Part shown: positions 1 to 8,631 of the stretch, in pieces
How the letters are laid out: each line of letters opens with the position of its first letter
Numbering within the stretch: the stretch's first letter is position 1
Program-made: the position numbers and the translations under genes
The notes under the pieces: generated by a model
Seen by the model: only the letters and a program-made list of their open reading frames with translations
Databases searched by the model: none
What the model was told of the DNA's origin: nothing
Source: Hyella patelloides LEGE 07179
GTDB taxonomy: Bacteria > Cyanobacteriota > Cyanobacteriia > Cyanobacteriales > Xenococcaceae
Length of the DNA stretch: 58,526 nucleotides
Direction: 5' to 3'
NCBI RefSeq assembly: GCF_900659865.1
Contig: NZ_LR213776.1
Span: 1-58,526, forward strand

Positions 1-1
1 T

Positions 2-139
2 GGTTTGCTGTCCAAAAATTTTCAGATTGTAGCTCCTGAAGATGGTGACTACACAATTTTGGTCAGGCTTGCAGGATGGGCTAATGAAGGAAATGGTGTT
101 GTTGTCGAGGTTGATAATGTTAGTTTAGGGGTTGATTAA
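2..139 (+). CDS. 3' end of an unidentified protein (partial, 5' end outside window)
   Basis: An open frame enters from the left edge and stops with TAA at 137-139, giving about 45 residues. The segment is rich in V, D, G and N (for example DYTILVRLAGWANEGNG and VVVEVDNVSLGVD), which looks like the last strands of a beta-sandwich or carbohydrate-binding-like domain. No catalytic motif is visible. The next gene is convergent and starts its stop codon at 261. Function cannot be assigned from this fragment; exported surface protein is an inference only. Confidence 0.55.
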   Translation, partial: GLLSKNFQIVAPEDGDYTILVRLAGWANEGNGVVVEVDNVSLGVD

Positions 140-260
140 CGGCAACTTGAATCAGGGAAAATTACTGTGTTGCGATTAATTAAAGCAGGTATTGTTACTC
201 TTGGCGATCGCTGATTTTCTCATGTCAGCAATATCTAAAAATACATATTTGATAACTGTT

Positions 261-1442
261 TTATACTTCTAACTTTTCAAAAAGAGTAGCTAAAATTGTA
301 TTAGAAATTAAAAAGCCTTCAGGGTCGATTAATTTAAGCCTAGTTTCTCCTTTTTGATTTTCAAGGACTACTAGATTTTGCTCTGAATAGGGTTTTAAGC
401 AAGTTAAAATATTGGCTTTAGTTTGTTCTCCAAAATTTTTTGCTATTTGGGATAAACTGACACCTTCTACTAAGCGTAAGCCTAACATCAGAGTTTCTAA
501 TAAATAATCATTTTTAGTAAGGTTTGGAACATTAATAATTGCTCCTTTTTGTACCCAATCATAATAGGTTTTGCGAGTGCCAGGACGATTAAATCTTAGA
601 TCGTTGAAATAACTAGCTGCACTCATGCCAAATCCATAGTAATACTTATTTTCCCAATAAATTCTATTGTGACGACATTGATATCCTGTTTGAGCATAAT
701 TAGATATTTCGTAATGTTGATATCCTTGTTGTGTCAGCAATTGTTGGGTTAGCTGATACATTTTTCTTGTGGTTTCATCTGTGGGTAGCGGAGTTTCTCC
801 TGGTTGATATTGTTTTCCAAAAGCAGTTACAGGCTCAAGTACTAAATCGTAACAAGATATATGAGGCGGTGCAATTTTAATTGCAGTTTCTAAAGAGTGT
901 TGACAATGTTCTATAGTTTGATGGGGTAAACCTGTAATTAGGTCTATACTAAAGTTTTTAATATTAGCTTGTTTAATTAAATCGATCGCAGTAAAAATAT
1001 CTTTAACATTATGGGTTCTTCCACAAATTTCTAGTAGTTTGCTATCGAAAGTCTGGACTCCTAAGCTAACACGATTAATACCCAAACTTAAATATTCTTG
1101 TAGCTGTTTTTTATCAAATGTTCCAGGATCAATTTCTAAAGAGATTTCCGCATTAGAGGCAATACCCAAATATTGTTTTATGGTAGTTAAAATTGTTGCT
1201 AATTTATCTACTGGTAATAAAGATGGTGTTCCTCCACCAAAAAAGATAGTTTGTAACGGCTCATTTTTAATAGCTGTTAGTTTAATTTCTTGGCAGAGAT
1301 GATCTACATAATCTGCTACCATTGTCGAACTATTCTGTAAGGGAGCATCTCCTACTACGGAAATCGCAAAATCGCAATAATAACAACGACGACGACAAAA
1401 AGGAATATGAATATAAGCAGCAGTAGGATTATGATAAATCAT
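261..1442 (-). CDS. hemW: Radical SAM heme chaperone HemW (oxygen-independent coproporphyrinogen oxidase-like)
   Basis: A 393-residue radical SAM protein, full length for HemW. The iron-sulfur motif CRRRCYYC lies at residues 16-23 (C16, C20, C23) and is followed by DF; HemN proper carries a fourth cysteine here, so this is the HemW type. GGGTPS at 69-74 is the SAM-binding glycine motif, and a C-terminal HemN-like domain follows. HemW proteins bind heme and deliver it to membrane enzymes rather than oxidising coproporphyrinogen; that role is family knowledge. The ATG at 1442 overlaps the stop of the upstream metallophosphoesterase (ATGA), so the two are translationally coupled. Old annotations often call this gene hemN. 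Confidence 0.9.
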   Translation of the reverse strand: MIYHNPTAAYIHIPFCRRRCYYCDFAISVVGDAPLQNSSTMVADYVDHLCQEIKLTAIKNEPLQTIFFGGGTPSLLPVDKLATILTTIKQYLGIASNAEISLEIDPGTFDKKQLQEYLSLGINRVSLGVQTFDSKLLEICGRTHNVKDIFTAIDLIKQANIKNFSIDLITGLPHQTIEHCQHSLETAIKIAPPHISCYDLVLEPVTAFGKQYQPGETPLPTDETTRKMYQLTQQLLTQQGYQHYEISNYAQTGYQCRHNRIYWENKYYYGFGMSAASYFNDLRFNRPGTRKTYYDWVQKGAIINVPNLTKNDYLLETLMLGLRLVEGVSLSQIAKNFGEQTKANILTCLKPYSEQNLVVLENQKGETRLKLIDPEGFLISNTILATLFEKLEV

Positions 1443-2293
1443 TCAATATTTTGTTCAGTAACTTCTATGATTTTACCTTGGGAGGTTTTCTTAAATACAG
1501 CAAGAGCATCTTGTCCTTGTTGTACGTTAGCCAAACAACAAATATTACCGATCTTATCTGAAGCAACTTGCATAGAGGAACGATATTTAAGATGCATATG
1601 ACCAAATAAAACTAATTTTGGTTGTAAAGCTTCAATTAATAATCGAGCGTATTCATTGCCAATTTGCTCGTATCGAGCATTAGAGTATCTTTGTTGCAGT
1701 TTATCTAAGTCTTCTTTTTTTAAGATATCAGTAGCCCATTCATGCATAATTAAAATATCTGTATCTTGATAATTAAGTGCTTGTTCAATTTCTACTTCGG
1801 TAAAGCCAATATATTTTTTATTAGAATAAGATTTGATAGCTTTTATTGACGGGCGATAAGAAAATAATTCTGGTTTATATATTCCCGAAACTCCCACAAT
1901 TTTTAAATCACATACCTTAATTTGATTAACTCTTCCTAAATAATTAAAATTAGGAGCTATCTCTTGACCTTGAGGAAAATAGTCTAAAAATCCATAGGGT
2001 TCATGGTTGCCACCAATAAAATATAAAGGATAAGTAAAACGAGCCTGATTATGATAAAAATTGGCAAAATCTCCTAACTTTTTATACTTAGTTGGAGCAT
2101 CCATTGTTACTAGATCTTCTTCATGACGATGAGGTTCAAAATCGCCTACTTGTAAAACAAAATCTAGTTTTTGCTGATGTTTTGCTTCCCACTTTTGTAA
2201 CAGTCCTAGCATCTTATAAATATGACCATGAACATCTCCAACCGCAGCGAAGTAAATATCGAGATGTGTGTTTTTCTCTATTGTCTCTATCAT
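1439..2293 (-). CDS. Calcineurin-like metallophosphoesterase
   Basis: A 284-residue cytoplasmic metallophosphoesterase. The five metal-binding blocks appear in order: GDVHG (D20, H22), GDFEPH (about residue 50), GGNHEP, MHEW and GHMH near the C-terminus. These ligate the two metal ions of the calcineurin-like fold. The substrate is not evident. The ATG at 2293 is preferred over an adjacent upstream TTG. The stop overlaps the hemW start by 4 nt, so the pair forms a two-gene leftward operon. There is no signal peptide. Confidence 0.85.
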   Translation of the reverse strand: MIETIEKNTHLDIYFAAVGDVHGHIYKMLGLLQKWEAKHQQKLDFVLQVGDFEPHRHEEDLVTMDAPTKYKKLGDFANFYHNQARFTYPLYFIGGNHEPYGFLDYFPQGQEIAPNFNYLGRVNQIKVCDLKIVGVSGIYKPELFSYRPSIKAIKSYSNKKYIGFTEVEIEQALNYQDTDILIMHEWATDILKKEDLDKLQQRYSNARYEQIGNEYARLLIEALQPKLVLFGHMHLKYRSSMQVASDKIGNICCLANVQQGQDALAVFKKTSQGKIIEVTEQNIE

Positions 2294-2303
2294 CAATTTA
2301 ACC

Positions 2304-2357
2304 AGCTATAAGCTCTAAGCTTTGTTTAATTCCTCCACTTCTAGCATAGTGGAATAA
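2304..2357. repeat. Dispersed hairpin motif, copy A (pair of 36070-36124)
   Basis: Contains AAGCTCTAAGCTT-like sequence followed by a hairpin with arms TCCACT (2334-2339) and AGTGGA (2348-2353), then ATAAGA. The same order (AGCT/AAGCTC run, TCCTCCACT arm, AGTGGAATA arm) recurs at 36070-36124 with scattered mismatches. It lies in the 260-bp gap upstream of the metallophosphoesterase, which also holds short GAGGCAA repeats near 2496. Dispersed intergenic repeat is the simplest reading. Confidence 0.45.
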
Positions 2358-2556
2358 GACTACGTAGTGGATAAAATTGCCCCCACATTTGCTTGCTTGT
2401 AACTAATAGCCTATAGCGATTTTAAAATCATTTAGGATTATTATATAGCAATACGTTTTTAGTTTAAGACATTAGGGATTTGTTCAAAGGGAAGAGGCAA
2501 GAGGCAAGAGAAAACGTCCTAATGTTGTCCCGTAGTGTTATAGTTCTATTTTGAGG

Positions 2557-3415
2557 TTAGTTTTCAAACCAATAATCGCTAAAATCACATACAGGTTCAT
2601 AACCAATCTTTTTATAGATTCTATTTGATGTGGGATTGGCTAAATCGGTAAATAAAAAACAATATTTAAATCCTTTATCCAACAAGGACTTACTCAAAGT
2701 GGCAACACAAGACTTTGCATAACCTTTTCTCCGATATTCTGGAGGAGTATACACAGCATTGATTCTAATTCCGTTAGGAGTTGCTCCGCTCACACCTGCC
2801 ATCGATACAGGAACATCATTTTGCCAAATATACAAACTATTTTGGCTGAGACGACGATCGCAATTTTCTTGATAGTGTTGTTCTGGTTCATTTTCGCCTA
2901 ATGCTTCTTCGGCAAAAGTTTTTATCCAACTAATTAATAAAGGGCGATCTCACGAAGTGAGGCGTTGCACGATCGCTTTTAGTAGCTAGACGCAGATAAC
3001 CATTAGTTTTATTGACTGGGTTCACAACTTCTAATTGATAAATACGCTGTGCCAAACCCAATCGATAAGATTTTCCTGTCAAAGATTGCCACATTTGAGC
3101 AAAAGTGAGTGCTTCGGGTTTGGGTGCAATAACACCTGGTAAAGATTCCCCGCGAGAAACCAAATCTCTGGCAATAATAGCGATCGCATTTTCCGATCCA
3201 GATTTTGATAACACTAACTCATCAGGAGGCGGAGTTTTGATGGCAGTAGCTAAAACTGTATTGTTTTCTGTTACTACAGCTAAATAAGGCTGCTGAGTAA
3301 AATGTTTTCTCGAACCTATTCCCAACATCCAACAGTGAGTGGCTTCTTGCTGTAGCAAATAATCTTTTACAGTTTTATAGTAGCAATCTATATTTTCAAA
3401 ATGCTCGATTTGCAT
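2557..3415 (-). pseudogene. GNAT family N-acetyltransferase, broken by a 25-nt repeat insertion
   Basis: Reading from ATG 3415, the first 145-150 residues are a GNAT N-terminal half; the frame then runs into foreign sequence and a stop at 2930. Removing 25 nt (2950-2974) restores one frame of about 277 residues through to the stop at 2557. The restored join reads ATKSDRPLLISWIKTF and continues into the acetyl-CoA-binding segment PPEYRRKGYAKSCVATL and the end GYEPVCDFSDYW. The insertion is a small dispersed repeat flanked by a duplicated CGATC. The substrate is unknown. The downstream half keeps an ATG at 2835, but a half-GNAT is unlikely to be active. Confidence 0.8.
2950..2974. repeat. 25-nt small dispersed repeat (SDR-like) inserted in a HIP1 site
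   Basis: The inserted unit starts TCACGAAGTGAGGCGTTGCA and ends CGATC. It contains the palindrome CTCAC-TTC-GTGAG and splits what would otherwise be an intact GCGATCGC octamer, leaving CGATC on both sides. Its length, hairpin and insertion in a coding HIP1 site match the very small mobile repeats (SDR elements, about 21-27 nt) described in cyanobacteria. It causes the frameshift in the GNAT gene. Confidence 0.75.
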
Positions 3416-3563
3416 TTTTTAAGTCTTTCTACTTTGTGCTATTGTTTCCTTTTTTTATCTTACAAATTTATTGACGGTTGTAAAAAGCGATCGCTCTAAC
3501 TTAAAAAACTATTCTTATCTCAATTTGATAAATGGAAAGCTACACATAAATTCAATCTAAAGA

Positions 3564-3586
3564 AAGGGTGGGCGATGCTCACCCTT
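3564..3586. terminator. Palindromic hairpin downstream of the GT4 gene (repeat or terminator)
   Basis: Arms AAGGGTG (3564-3570) and CACCCTT (3580-3586), with an inner GC-GAT-GC, form a strong stem. It lies 3' of the leftward glycosyltransferase gene that ends at 3699. No long T run follows, so it may simply be a member of the dispersed GGGTGGGC..GCCCACCC palindromes common in cyanobacteria; a related one is at 45741-45766. Confidence 0.45.
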
Positions 3587-3698
3587 GTATATCGAAAGTA
3601 GTGATCGACTGTTGCATTCTTTCTTCTAATTGGTATTAGAGATGTTGGTTTATTTCTGCACGTACCAAGAGCAATGGTATTAATTGTTGTTAAAAATC

Positions 3699-5060
3699 TT
3701 AACTACTGATTTCTAACTCCTGATTGCTAACTGCATGACTTTTAACTTCTGATGCATTAGGATTTAATACTTGATGGTATTTTTGAGCAATAATTTGAGG
3801 AGTAAAGTTAGTTTCTAAATATTGGCGACCAGAAGCACCCATATCTACAGATAGATGAGGATTGTCCGCTAAATAACGAATAAAATTAGCTAAACCGTAA
3901 CTATCTTGGTTATTAAAACAACCGCCACAGCCAGCTTCGGCGAGTAATTCTCTCAAATAAGAATGAGGTTCACAGATAGCTGCGATCGCTCTTCCTGCTG
4001 CCATTACGCCATAGAGTTTACTAGGAGCGACGATTCCTTCCATACCTGGGGCGATACTGACTAAAGCCAAATCACAAGCTGTTAGAGAATAGGGGAGATT
4101 TTTGCGGTCTTGATAGGGTAAAAAACTACAGTTATCAAAACCCCAATCTGCAACAGTTTGACGACAGATATCATGTTTTGCGCCAGCACCAATAAAGACA
4201 AACTGGATCGGCTCATTTTTGAGTAGTTTAATTGTGCCTAAAATAGTATCGACATCATGACAACGCCCCAAATTACCAGAGTAAAGTACAGTAAATTTGC
4301 GATCGATTCCATGTTCGCAAGCAAACCAGTTTTGTTGTTTGGCTAGAGGTTTAATCCAGTCTGCATTAGCCCAATTGTGAATAATGGCAATTTTAGAATC
4401 TGTGTCAGGGTGTTTAGCGGTAATACGATTTTTCATGGTTTCACTAAGCACGATAATGCTTTTAGCTCTGCGCCACACCTTCCCATTAACCCAGTTCCAA
4501 AATTTGGCGATAGGATGATTGTCACTAATTAAGCCAAACTCTGTCGCCACATCAGGATAGAGATCGTAAACCAAACAGACATAAGATACTCCAAAAAAGA
4601 GATTAGTTAAATAACCAACTACAGAAAGAAAAGGAGGTGCAGTAGTAATTAGTAAGACATCATTTCTTTTGCGATGACGCACGATATGTAAGGCTGTTCT
4701 CAAACAAAAGATGATTCCATTAATCGCTTTACCAGTAATTCTTCCCGACCACATCCGAGAAGCACGGGATCTTTTAATAGTCACTCCTTTGACTTTTTCT
4801 TTAGGGGGAGCATTTTCTTCGCTAAAAGCGTATCCTGGTTGTCCAGTAAAGACATTTACCTCGATATTATTATCCTCTAATTGCGTAGCTAATTCTTGAA
4901 TTAATTGACCCGTCGCAGCGTAATCAGGTGGATAAAATTGCGTAATTATCGATAAACGAAAGTCATACTCTTTTGCTATTTGTAAATCTTTATCTTGAAT
5001 AGTTGTATCGATATAAACATTTTTAATTTGAGTTGCCCACACATCGGATAATTTAAACAC
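3699..5060 (-). CDS. Glycosyltransferase family 4 (WbuB/WcaI-like)
   Basis: A 453-residue GT-B glycosyltransferase. The N-terminal acceptor domain has RLSIITQFYPPDYAATGQL (about residues 35-53). The C-terminal donor domain has VLYSGNLGRCHD and the nucleotide-sugar block GIVAPSKLYGVMAAG. Family members transfer a sugar from a nucleotide donor in the cytoplasm during exopolysaccharide assembly. The start is GTG at 5060 (GTG 5042 is possible); about 28 residues precede the usual family start. The last 20 residues are encoded by degenerate heptamers (3699-3762) and look like an extension from intergenic repeat DNA. It sits apart from, and opposite to, the main polysaccharide locus. Confidence 0.85.
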   Translation of the reverse strand: MFKLSDVWATQIKNVYIDTTIQDKDLQIAKEYDFRLSIITQFYPPDYAATGQLIQELATQLEDNNIEVNVFTGQPGYAFSEENAPPKEKVKGVTIKRSRASRMWSGRITGKAINGIIFCLRTALHIVRHRKRNDVLLITTAPPFLSVVGYLTNLFFGVSYVCLVYDLYPDVATEFGLISDNHPIAKFWNWVNGKVWRRAKSIIVLSETMKNRITAKHPDTDSKIAIIHNWANADWIKPLAKQQNWFACEHGIDRKFTVLYSGNLGRCHDVDTILGTIKLLKNEPIQFVFIGAGAKHDICRQTVADWGFDNCSFLPYQDRKNLPYSLTACDLALVSIAPGMEGIVAPSKLYGVMAAGRAIAAICEPHSYLRELLAEAGCGGCFNNQDSYGLANFIRYLADNPHLSVDMGASGRQYLETNFTPQIIAQKYHQVLNPNASEVKSHAVSNQELEISS

Positions 5061-5405
5061 TGTTAACTTTACCTATAGATACGACTGGAAACTGAGTTTT
5101 TACTGTCTTATAGTTCCCAAAAATCACGTAGTATCGATCGCGATTATGATTTTTTGGGTATTTTTTTTGGCTAATAGTTTCTACTGAGTAAAATAAAATA
5201 TTACTGAATATAAGTAGCTAAATTTACGTATTTTATCTGATTCCTTCAATTCCTTATCAATCACTAAATCTAAATCAACAAGTCAAACTAGATTAAGGAT
5301 TTTATAAAGATGCCATGTTTTTTATCCCTGTAAAATAACCTACGAGTAATTACGTAATAAGATAACTAATAAGCAAACTTTTAAAATTAAATCAATTTTA
5401 GATTG
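5061..5405. promoter_or_regulatory. Divergent intergenic region between GT4 and an exported protein
   Basis: 345 nt, very AT-rich, separating two divergent genes, so it should hold both promoters. It contains AAGTAGCTA at 5212-5220, a nonamer also present twice in front of the cyanoexosortase operon (8748 and 8866). A TATAAA-like element lies near 5304. No RNA gene or clear terminator is seen. Confidence 0.35.
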
Positions 5406-6266
5406 ATGTATAGAAAACTTTTACTTAGTGGTCTTACTGCTCTAAGCGTTATTACTTTATCTTCTAACAATCTGGTTTCGGCATTTTCCGCAAATAATGA
5501 CCCAACTAAGCGAGAATGTACTGCTATTGATAGTTCAAAACTCAATCAAAAATCCGATATTTTGCAAAAATTCAATTTTTCCGAGCATCTGAATGTTAAG
5601 ATTGAAGGCTCAGGGATTGTTGCTCAATTTGTGCCTCAAAATACGCAACAACAGGCTATAGAATTAGATGATTTAGCAGCAGCTACGGGTTATAAAAGTT
5701 TTAATTGGGTAAATTATGTAGAACAAGACCCTTATGGCATTGCAGATTATCAGGGAAATTTATTATCTCTTCCTTATAACGACCCACCTCCAGGTGGCTA
5801 TCAATACGAAGCAGCAGATCGTCAACCTTTTTATTGGGATATTGAAAAGTGCGAAAATTGCAGTTCTCGTCACTATTATCAACATCCCAAAATTAAGCAA
5901 AAATTTACTTTAACCTTTGAAGATCATCCTTCTGATTATCGTCTGCAACTAGGAGAAACTATTGAATTTGTGACTCATTTAGTAGGAGTTAAAAATAGTC
6001 ATCTCAATCAGGAGCGATTGCAATGGGATGTCTTAAGCACCTTTAAATGGCAACTTAGTAATAATGCTGCTGGTAGAAGTCAAGTATCTTTAATTGCTGT
6101 AGAGCATAATGTTTTAGAGCTATCATCATCTTTACTTGCTCAAATACAAAATGATGGCGGTATTATTCCTGATTTAGAGATTGCGACTCAGGATAAATAC
6201 AATTCTCATAGCCCCCAATGCCCACTACAAAGTCATCAAAATCAACATCTTGATAGCCATCTTTAA
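5406..6266 (+). CDS. Exported protein of unknown function
   Basis: A 286-residue protein with a typical signal peptide: basic start (MYRKLL), hydrophobic stretch, then SAFSA around residues 24-30. The mature part has a paired-Cys segment (EKCENCSSRHYY) and many aromatic and charged residues, but no recognised catalytic motif. The ATG at 5406 is chosen over the preceding TTG. The last 30-35 residues are antisense to the 3' end of the facing gene (6163-6951) and are Q/H/S-rich, unlike the rest, so the original C-terminus may have been lost. It lies next to three more exported proteins and the exosortase operon. Confidence 0.6.
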   Translation: MYRKLLLSGLTALSVITLSSNNLVSAFSANNDPTKRECTAIDSSKLNQKSDILQKFNFSEHLNVKIEGSGIVAQFVPQNTQQQAIELDDLAAATGYKSFNWVNYVEQDPYGIADYQGNLLSLPYNDPPPGGYQYEAADRQPFYWDIEKCENCSSRHYYQHPKIKQKFTLTFEDHPSDYRLQLGETIEFVTHLVGVKNSHLNQERLQWDVLSTFKWQLSNNAAGRSQVSLIAVEHNVLELSSSLLAQIQNDGGIIPDLEIATQDKYNSHSPQCPLQSHQNQHLDSHL

Positions 6267-6951
6267 CTAAAGTTGAACCTGTATCATCAAAACGTAATAA
6301 CAGCCCACCTTCTACTAAAGATTCAAACTGATTAATTTCTGAATTAGGGATATTTCTTCTGGTAGCTAATTTAGTAGGAATTTCTTCGTTAAACAAAGCT
6401 TGTCTGTTGCTTTGATTATTAAAAAAGTCTACGGAGTAAACTACTCCTGCAAATTTGCCTTCATAGTAGGACTCTAAATAAAAGGCATATCTTTTACCTG
6501 TTTTAAAGGTAAATTCTACCATCGGTTGAGGTACAGCATTACCTGGTGTTCCGACAAAATCGTAGTTAGAACCACTCAAATTATCTTCATAGGTAGAACG
6601 GCGACTTACCGTTTCATAAATATCAGATGGCTTAGTTTCTGCTAGCAAAGGAGTTTTGGCACAAGATTCAAAAATAATTTCTCCTCCCACACCATTTTGA
6701 CAAGAATCTAAATCAATTATCCCAAAAGTAGATTGATACGCACCATGAGATTGAATAAATTCAAATTCAATAGTGGTATTTTCTTGAAATTGAATTCCTT
6801 TGTTTCCGATATAATCATTGGCGGTTGCTGATTGACTCAACACGTTGAGAAATCCTATTGTGCCGAGGGAAATACTAACCAAAGCTAGTTTAGATAATTT
6901 TTTTGGCTGCAACCTGGTCAAGTAATCGATCATTTGCTGATTTAACTTCAT
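6163..6951 (-). CDS. Exported protein with a DUF4114-like C-terminus
   Basis: A 262-residue protein. The signal peptide has a long basic start and hydrophobic core (LALVSISLGTIGFLNVL) with a likely cleavage near ATAND. The mature part is a beta-rich domain (TTIEFEFIQSHGAYQSTFGIIDL). Near the end, GLLLRFDDTG and DGYQDVDFDDFVVGIG resemble the acidic, probably calcium-binding end of DUF4114 domains. It is the third gene of a leftward operon with 6982-7623 and 7639-8631 (gaps of 30 and 15 nt). Its 3' end overlaps the convergent exported gene by 104 nt. The family assignment is tentative. Confidence 0.6.
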   Translation of the reverse strand: MKLNQQMIDYLTRLQPKKLSKLALVSISLGTIGFLNVLSQSATANDYIGNKGIQFQENTTIEFEFIQSHGAYQSTFGIIDLDSCQNGVGGEIIFESCAKTPLLAETKPSDIYETVSRRSTYEDNLSGSNYDFVGTPGNAVPQPMVEFTFKTGKRYAFYLESYYEGKFAGVVYSVDFFNNQSNRQALFNEEIPTKLATRRNIPNSEINQFESLVEGGLLLRFDDTGSTLVKDGYQDVDFDDFVVGIGGYENCIYPESQSLNQE

Positions 6952-6981
6952 TTTTATTAATTCTCCGCAAAGCTTGTGATG

Positions 6982-7623
6982 TTACCAAATGCTGTTTTCT
7001 GGGTTTAATTGATCCACCTGCTCCACAAATTTTTGTGATTCTTCAAGCTTTTTCTCCACAGTTTGACGAGCTTGAATTGCAGGATTGACACAATTGGCCG
7101 ATCTTCTTCTGACAAATTTTCTAGGCTGATTACTAGCTCTTTGTTCTACTGCTTCTGCTGCTGCCAGTTCATTTAAAGAATTTTGCAGGTCATTTTCGAT
7201 CAATTCGGCTAAATCATTCAAGCTAATAGCCCTAGTACCCTCTCCAGAAGGAACACAAGGGTCAGAAAAACAAATTGTAACTGTATTAGAGCTATCAGAA
7301 CTCAAAGTATCGGCATTTCCTGTTATGGTTTCACCACCAGAAACACCACTTATATCTTGAATAGATTGAATGATATCGGGAGAAAGAGTAATGGTGCTAC
7401 CTAATCCTTCTACTGTCAAGACACCTGTATCAGAATCTAAACTGCCATTAATGCCATTACTAGGAACACTCGTATCGACTAAAGACTGATTAGTCGGGAT
7501 TGATGTTGTATCGTGATTAAAACCATTAGCATTACTAGGATTAATAGCAGCTATTTCTCCTGCAATAATCACCAAACCAGCTAAAAACCATTTATTGCTC
7601 GTAAACATAATTAATTTTTGCAC
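6982..7623 (-). CDS. Exported protein of unknown function with a Ser/Thr-rich middle
   Basis: A 213-residue protein from a GTG at 7623; an ATG at 7608 gives a five-residue shorter form. The N-terminus is a signal peptide (FLAGLVIIAGEIAA then NPSNANG). The middle is rich in S, T, G and D with beta-like repeats (SLDSDTGVLTVEGLGSTITL) and one Cys pair (ICFSDPCVPS). The C-terminal third is charged and helical (EAVEQRASNQPRKFVRRRSA, then VEKKLEESQKFVEQV), probably a coiled coil. It is the middle gene of the exported-protein operon. No known domain is recognised. Confidence 0.6.
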   Translation of the reverse strand: MQKLIMFTSNKWFLAGLVIIAGEIAAINPSNANGFNHDTTSIPTNQSLVDTSVPSNGINGSLDSDTGVLTVEGLGSTITLSPDIIQSIQDISGVSGGETITGNADTLSSDSSNTVTICFSDPCVPSGEGTRAISLNDLAELIENDLQNSLNELAAAEAVEQRASNQPRKFVRRRSANCVNPAIQARQTVEKKLEESQKFVEQVDQLNPENSIW

Positions 7624-7638
7624 CTAATCTATATACAG

Positions 7639-8631
7639 TTAAAATCCTGCGCCGACTCCTAAAACAAAACGTGCGCCATCTCCTGCGCCAGTAATATCTC
7701 TTAAGCCTAAGTTGAAAGTGACGGGTACAGTTTTAAAAGGAGAGATCGAAGTACCTACGGCTAAGTCTTGTCCTGTCCATTCGATAATGCCACTGACAGG
7801 TCTAGCAATTCTAAAAGCTAAACTACCAAAAACATTAAATCCTTCTTCATCATCTTCAATTGCTTGTTCCGTACGAAACTGTCCATTGCCAGCTCCTACA
7901 GTCAAAGCGACTCGACTAAAAGCAGAATTGAGATTTTCTCTAGTAGAAAAGATTTTAGTTGTCGCTAGATAAAGAGAATCTTGGAAGTCATTTTCATCGC
8001 CAATATTTAAAAATCCATTCCAGCCAGCAGCAATTCCCCAGCCAGTAGAAATAGTACGATGAAGTTTGGCACTAAAACCACCTGTACCAAAATCACGATT
8101 TTCACCAAAACCAGCCATGGTATAATTGAGTTCAAAGCCAACCGCTTTTCTGGCGTTGCCAACACCAATACCAAAGCCAATAACCCCATCAGGATCATCC
8201 TGATCGAAACCCGCTCCATTGCGACTATTGGGGGTAAAACCAATACCTACATAAGCATTACCGCCATCAGCACCAAACCCATAAGGATTTGCCATAGTAA
8301 AGCCAGGTGCGCCTCTATTAGGAGCAAAGTCACGACGACCAATTTGTTGCAATTGAAATAAAGTCTCTGTAGGTTCTTCTTCTTCATCAGAGTTTGACCA
8401 CGAACCATTGGCGATGTCTTGAGGTCTATCAGAAGCCTCGTTTTCTGCTTGTGCTAAGAGAGAACTTGCTTTTGTTGTCCACTGATTTTGTTCGATAAAG
8501 TCAGCTTTACGAACCGAGAGATTTTGATTTTTAATATTGTCTGCTGTAGTTTCAATAGTGCGAGCTTCTACTGATAGTTCAGTCAAAGGTAATAAAATAG
8601 CACTTAAACAGATCAAATTTACTATACGCAT
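7639..8631 (-). CDS. Outer-membrane beta-barrel protein
   Basis: A 330-residue protein with a signal peptide (MRIVNLICLSAILLPL, cleavage near SVEA). Residues 35-110 form a polar linker. The rest alternates hydrophobic and polar residues with glycine-rich turns (GGNAYVGIGFTP, GVIGFGIGVGNA, ALTVGAGNGQF) and ends in a terminal Phe (LGVGAGF), the usual signal for outer-membrane barrel insertion. It is the first gene of the leftward operon. A role in surface passage of polysaccharide or protein is inferred only from its position next to the exosortase operon. Confidence 0.6.
   Translation of the reverse strand: MRIVNLICLSAILLPLTELSVEARTIETTADNIKNQNLSVRKADFIEQNQWTTKASSLLAQAENEASDRPQDIANGSWSNSDEEEEPTETLFQLQQIGRRDFAPNRGAPGFTMANPYGFGADGGNAYVGIGFTPNSRNGAGFDQDDPDGVIGFGIGVGNARKAVGFELNYTMAGFGENRDFGTGGFSAKLHRTISTGWGIAAGWNGFLNIGDENDFQDSLYLATTKIFSTRENLNSAFSRVALTVGAGNGQFRTEQAIEDDEEGFNVFGSLAFRIARPVSGIIEWTGQDLAVGTSISPFKTVPVTFNLGLRDITGAGDGARFVLGVGAGF

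Noticed and set aside
2411-2545. Another MITE with CTATAG-like ends
   Set aside because: The ends pair poorly and no second copy is in the window; only ATTAGG/CCTAAT short inverted repeats are visible.
8007-8243. Open frame antisense to the beta-barrel gene
   Set aside because: The opposite strand has a coherent exported protein; the antisense frame is a by-product of its codon pattern.
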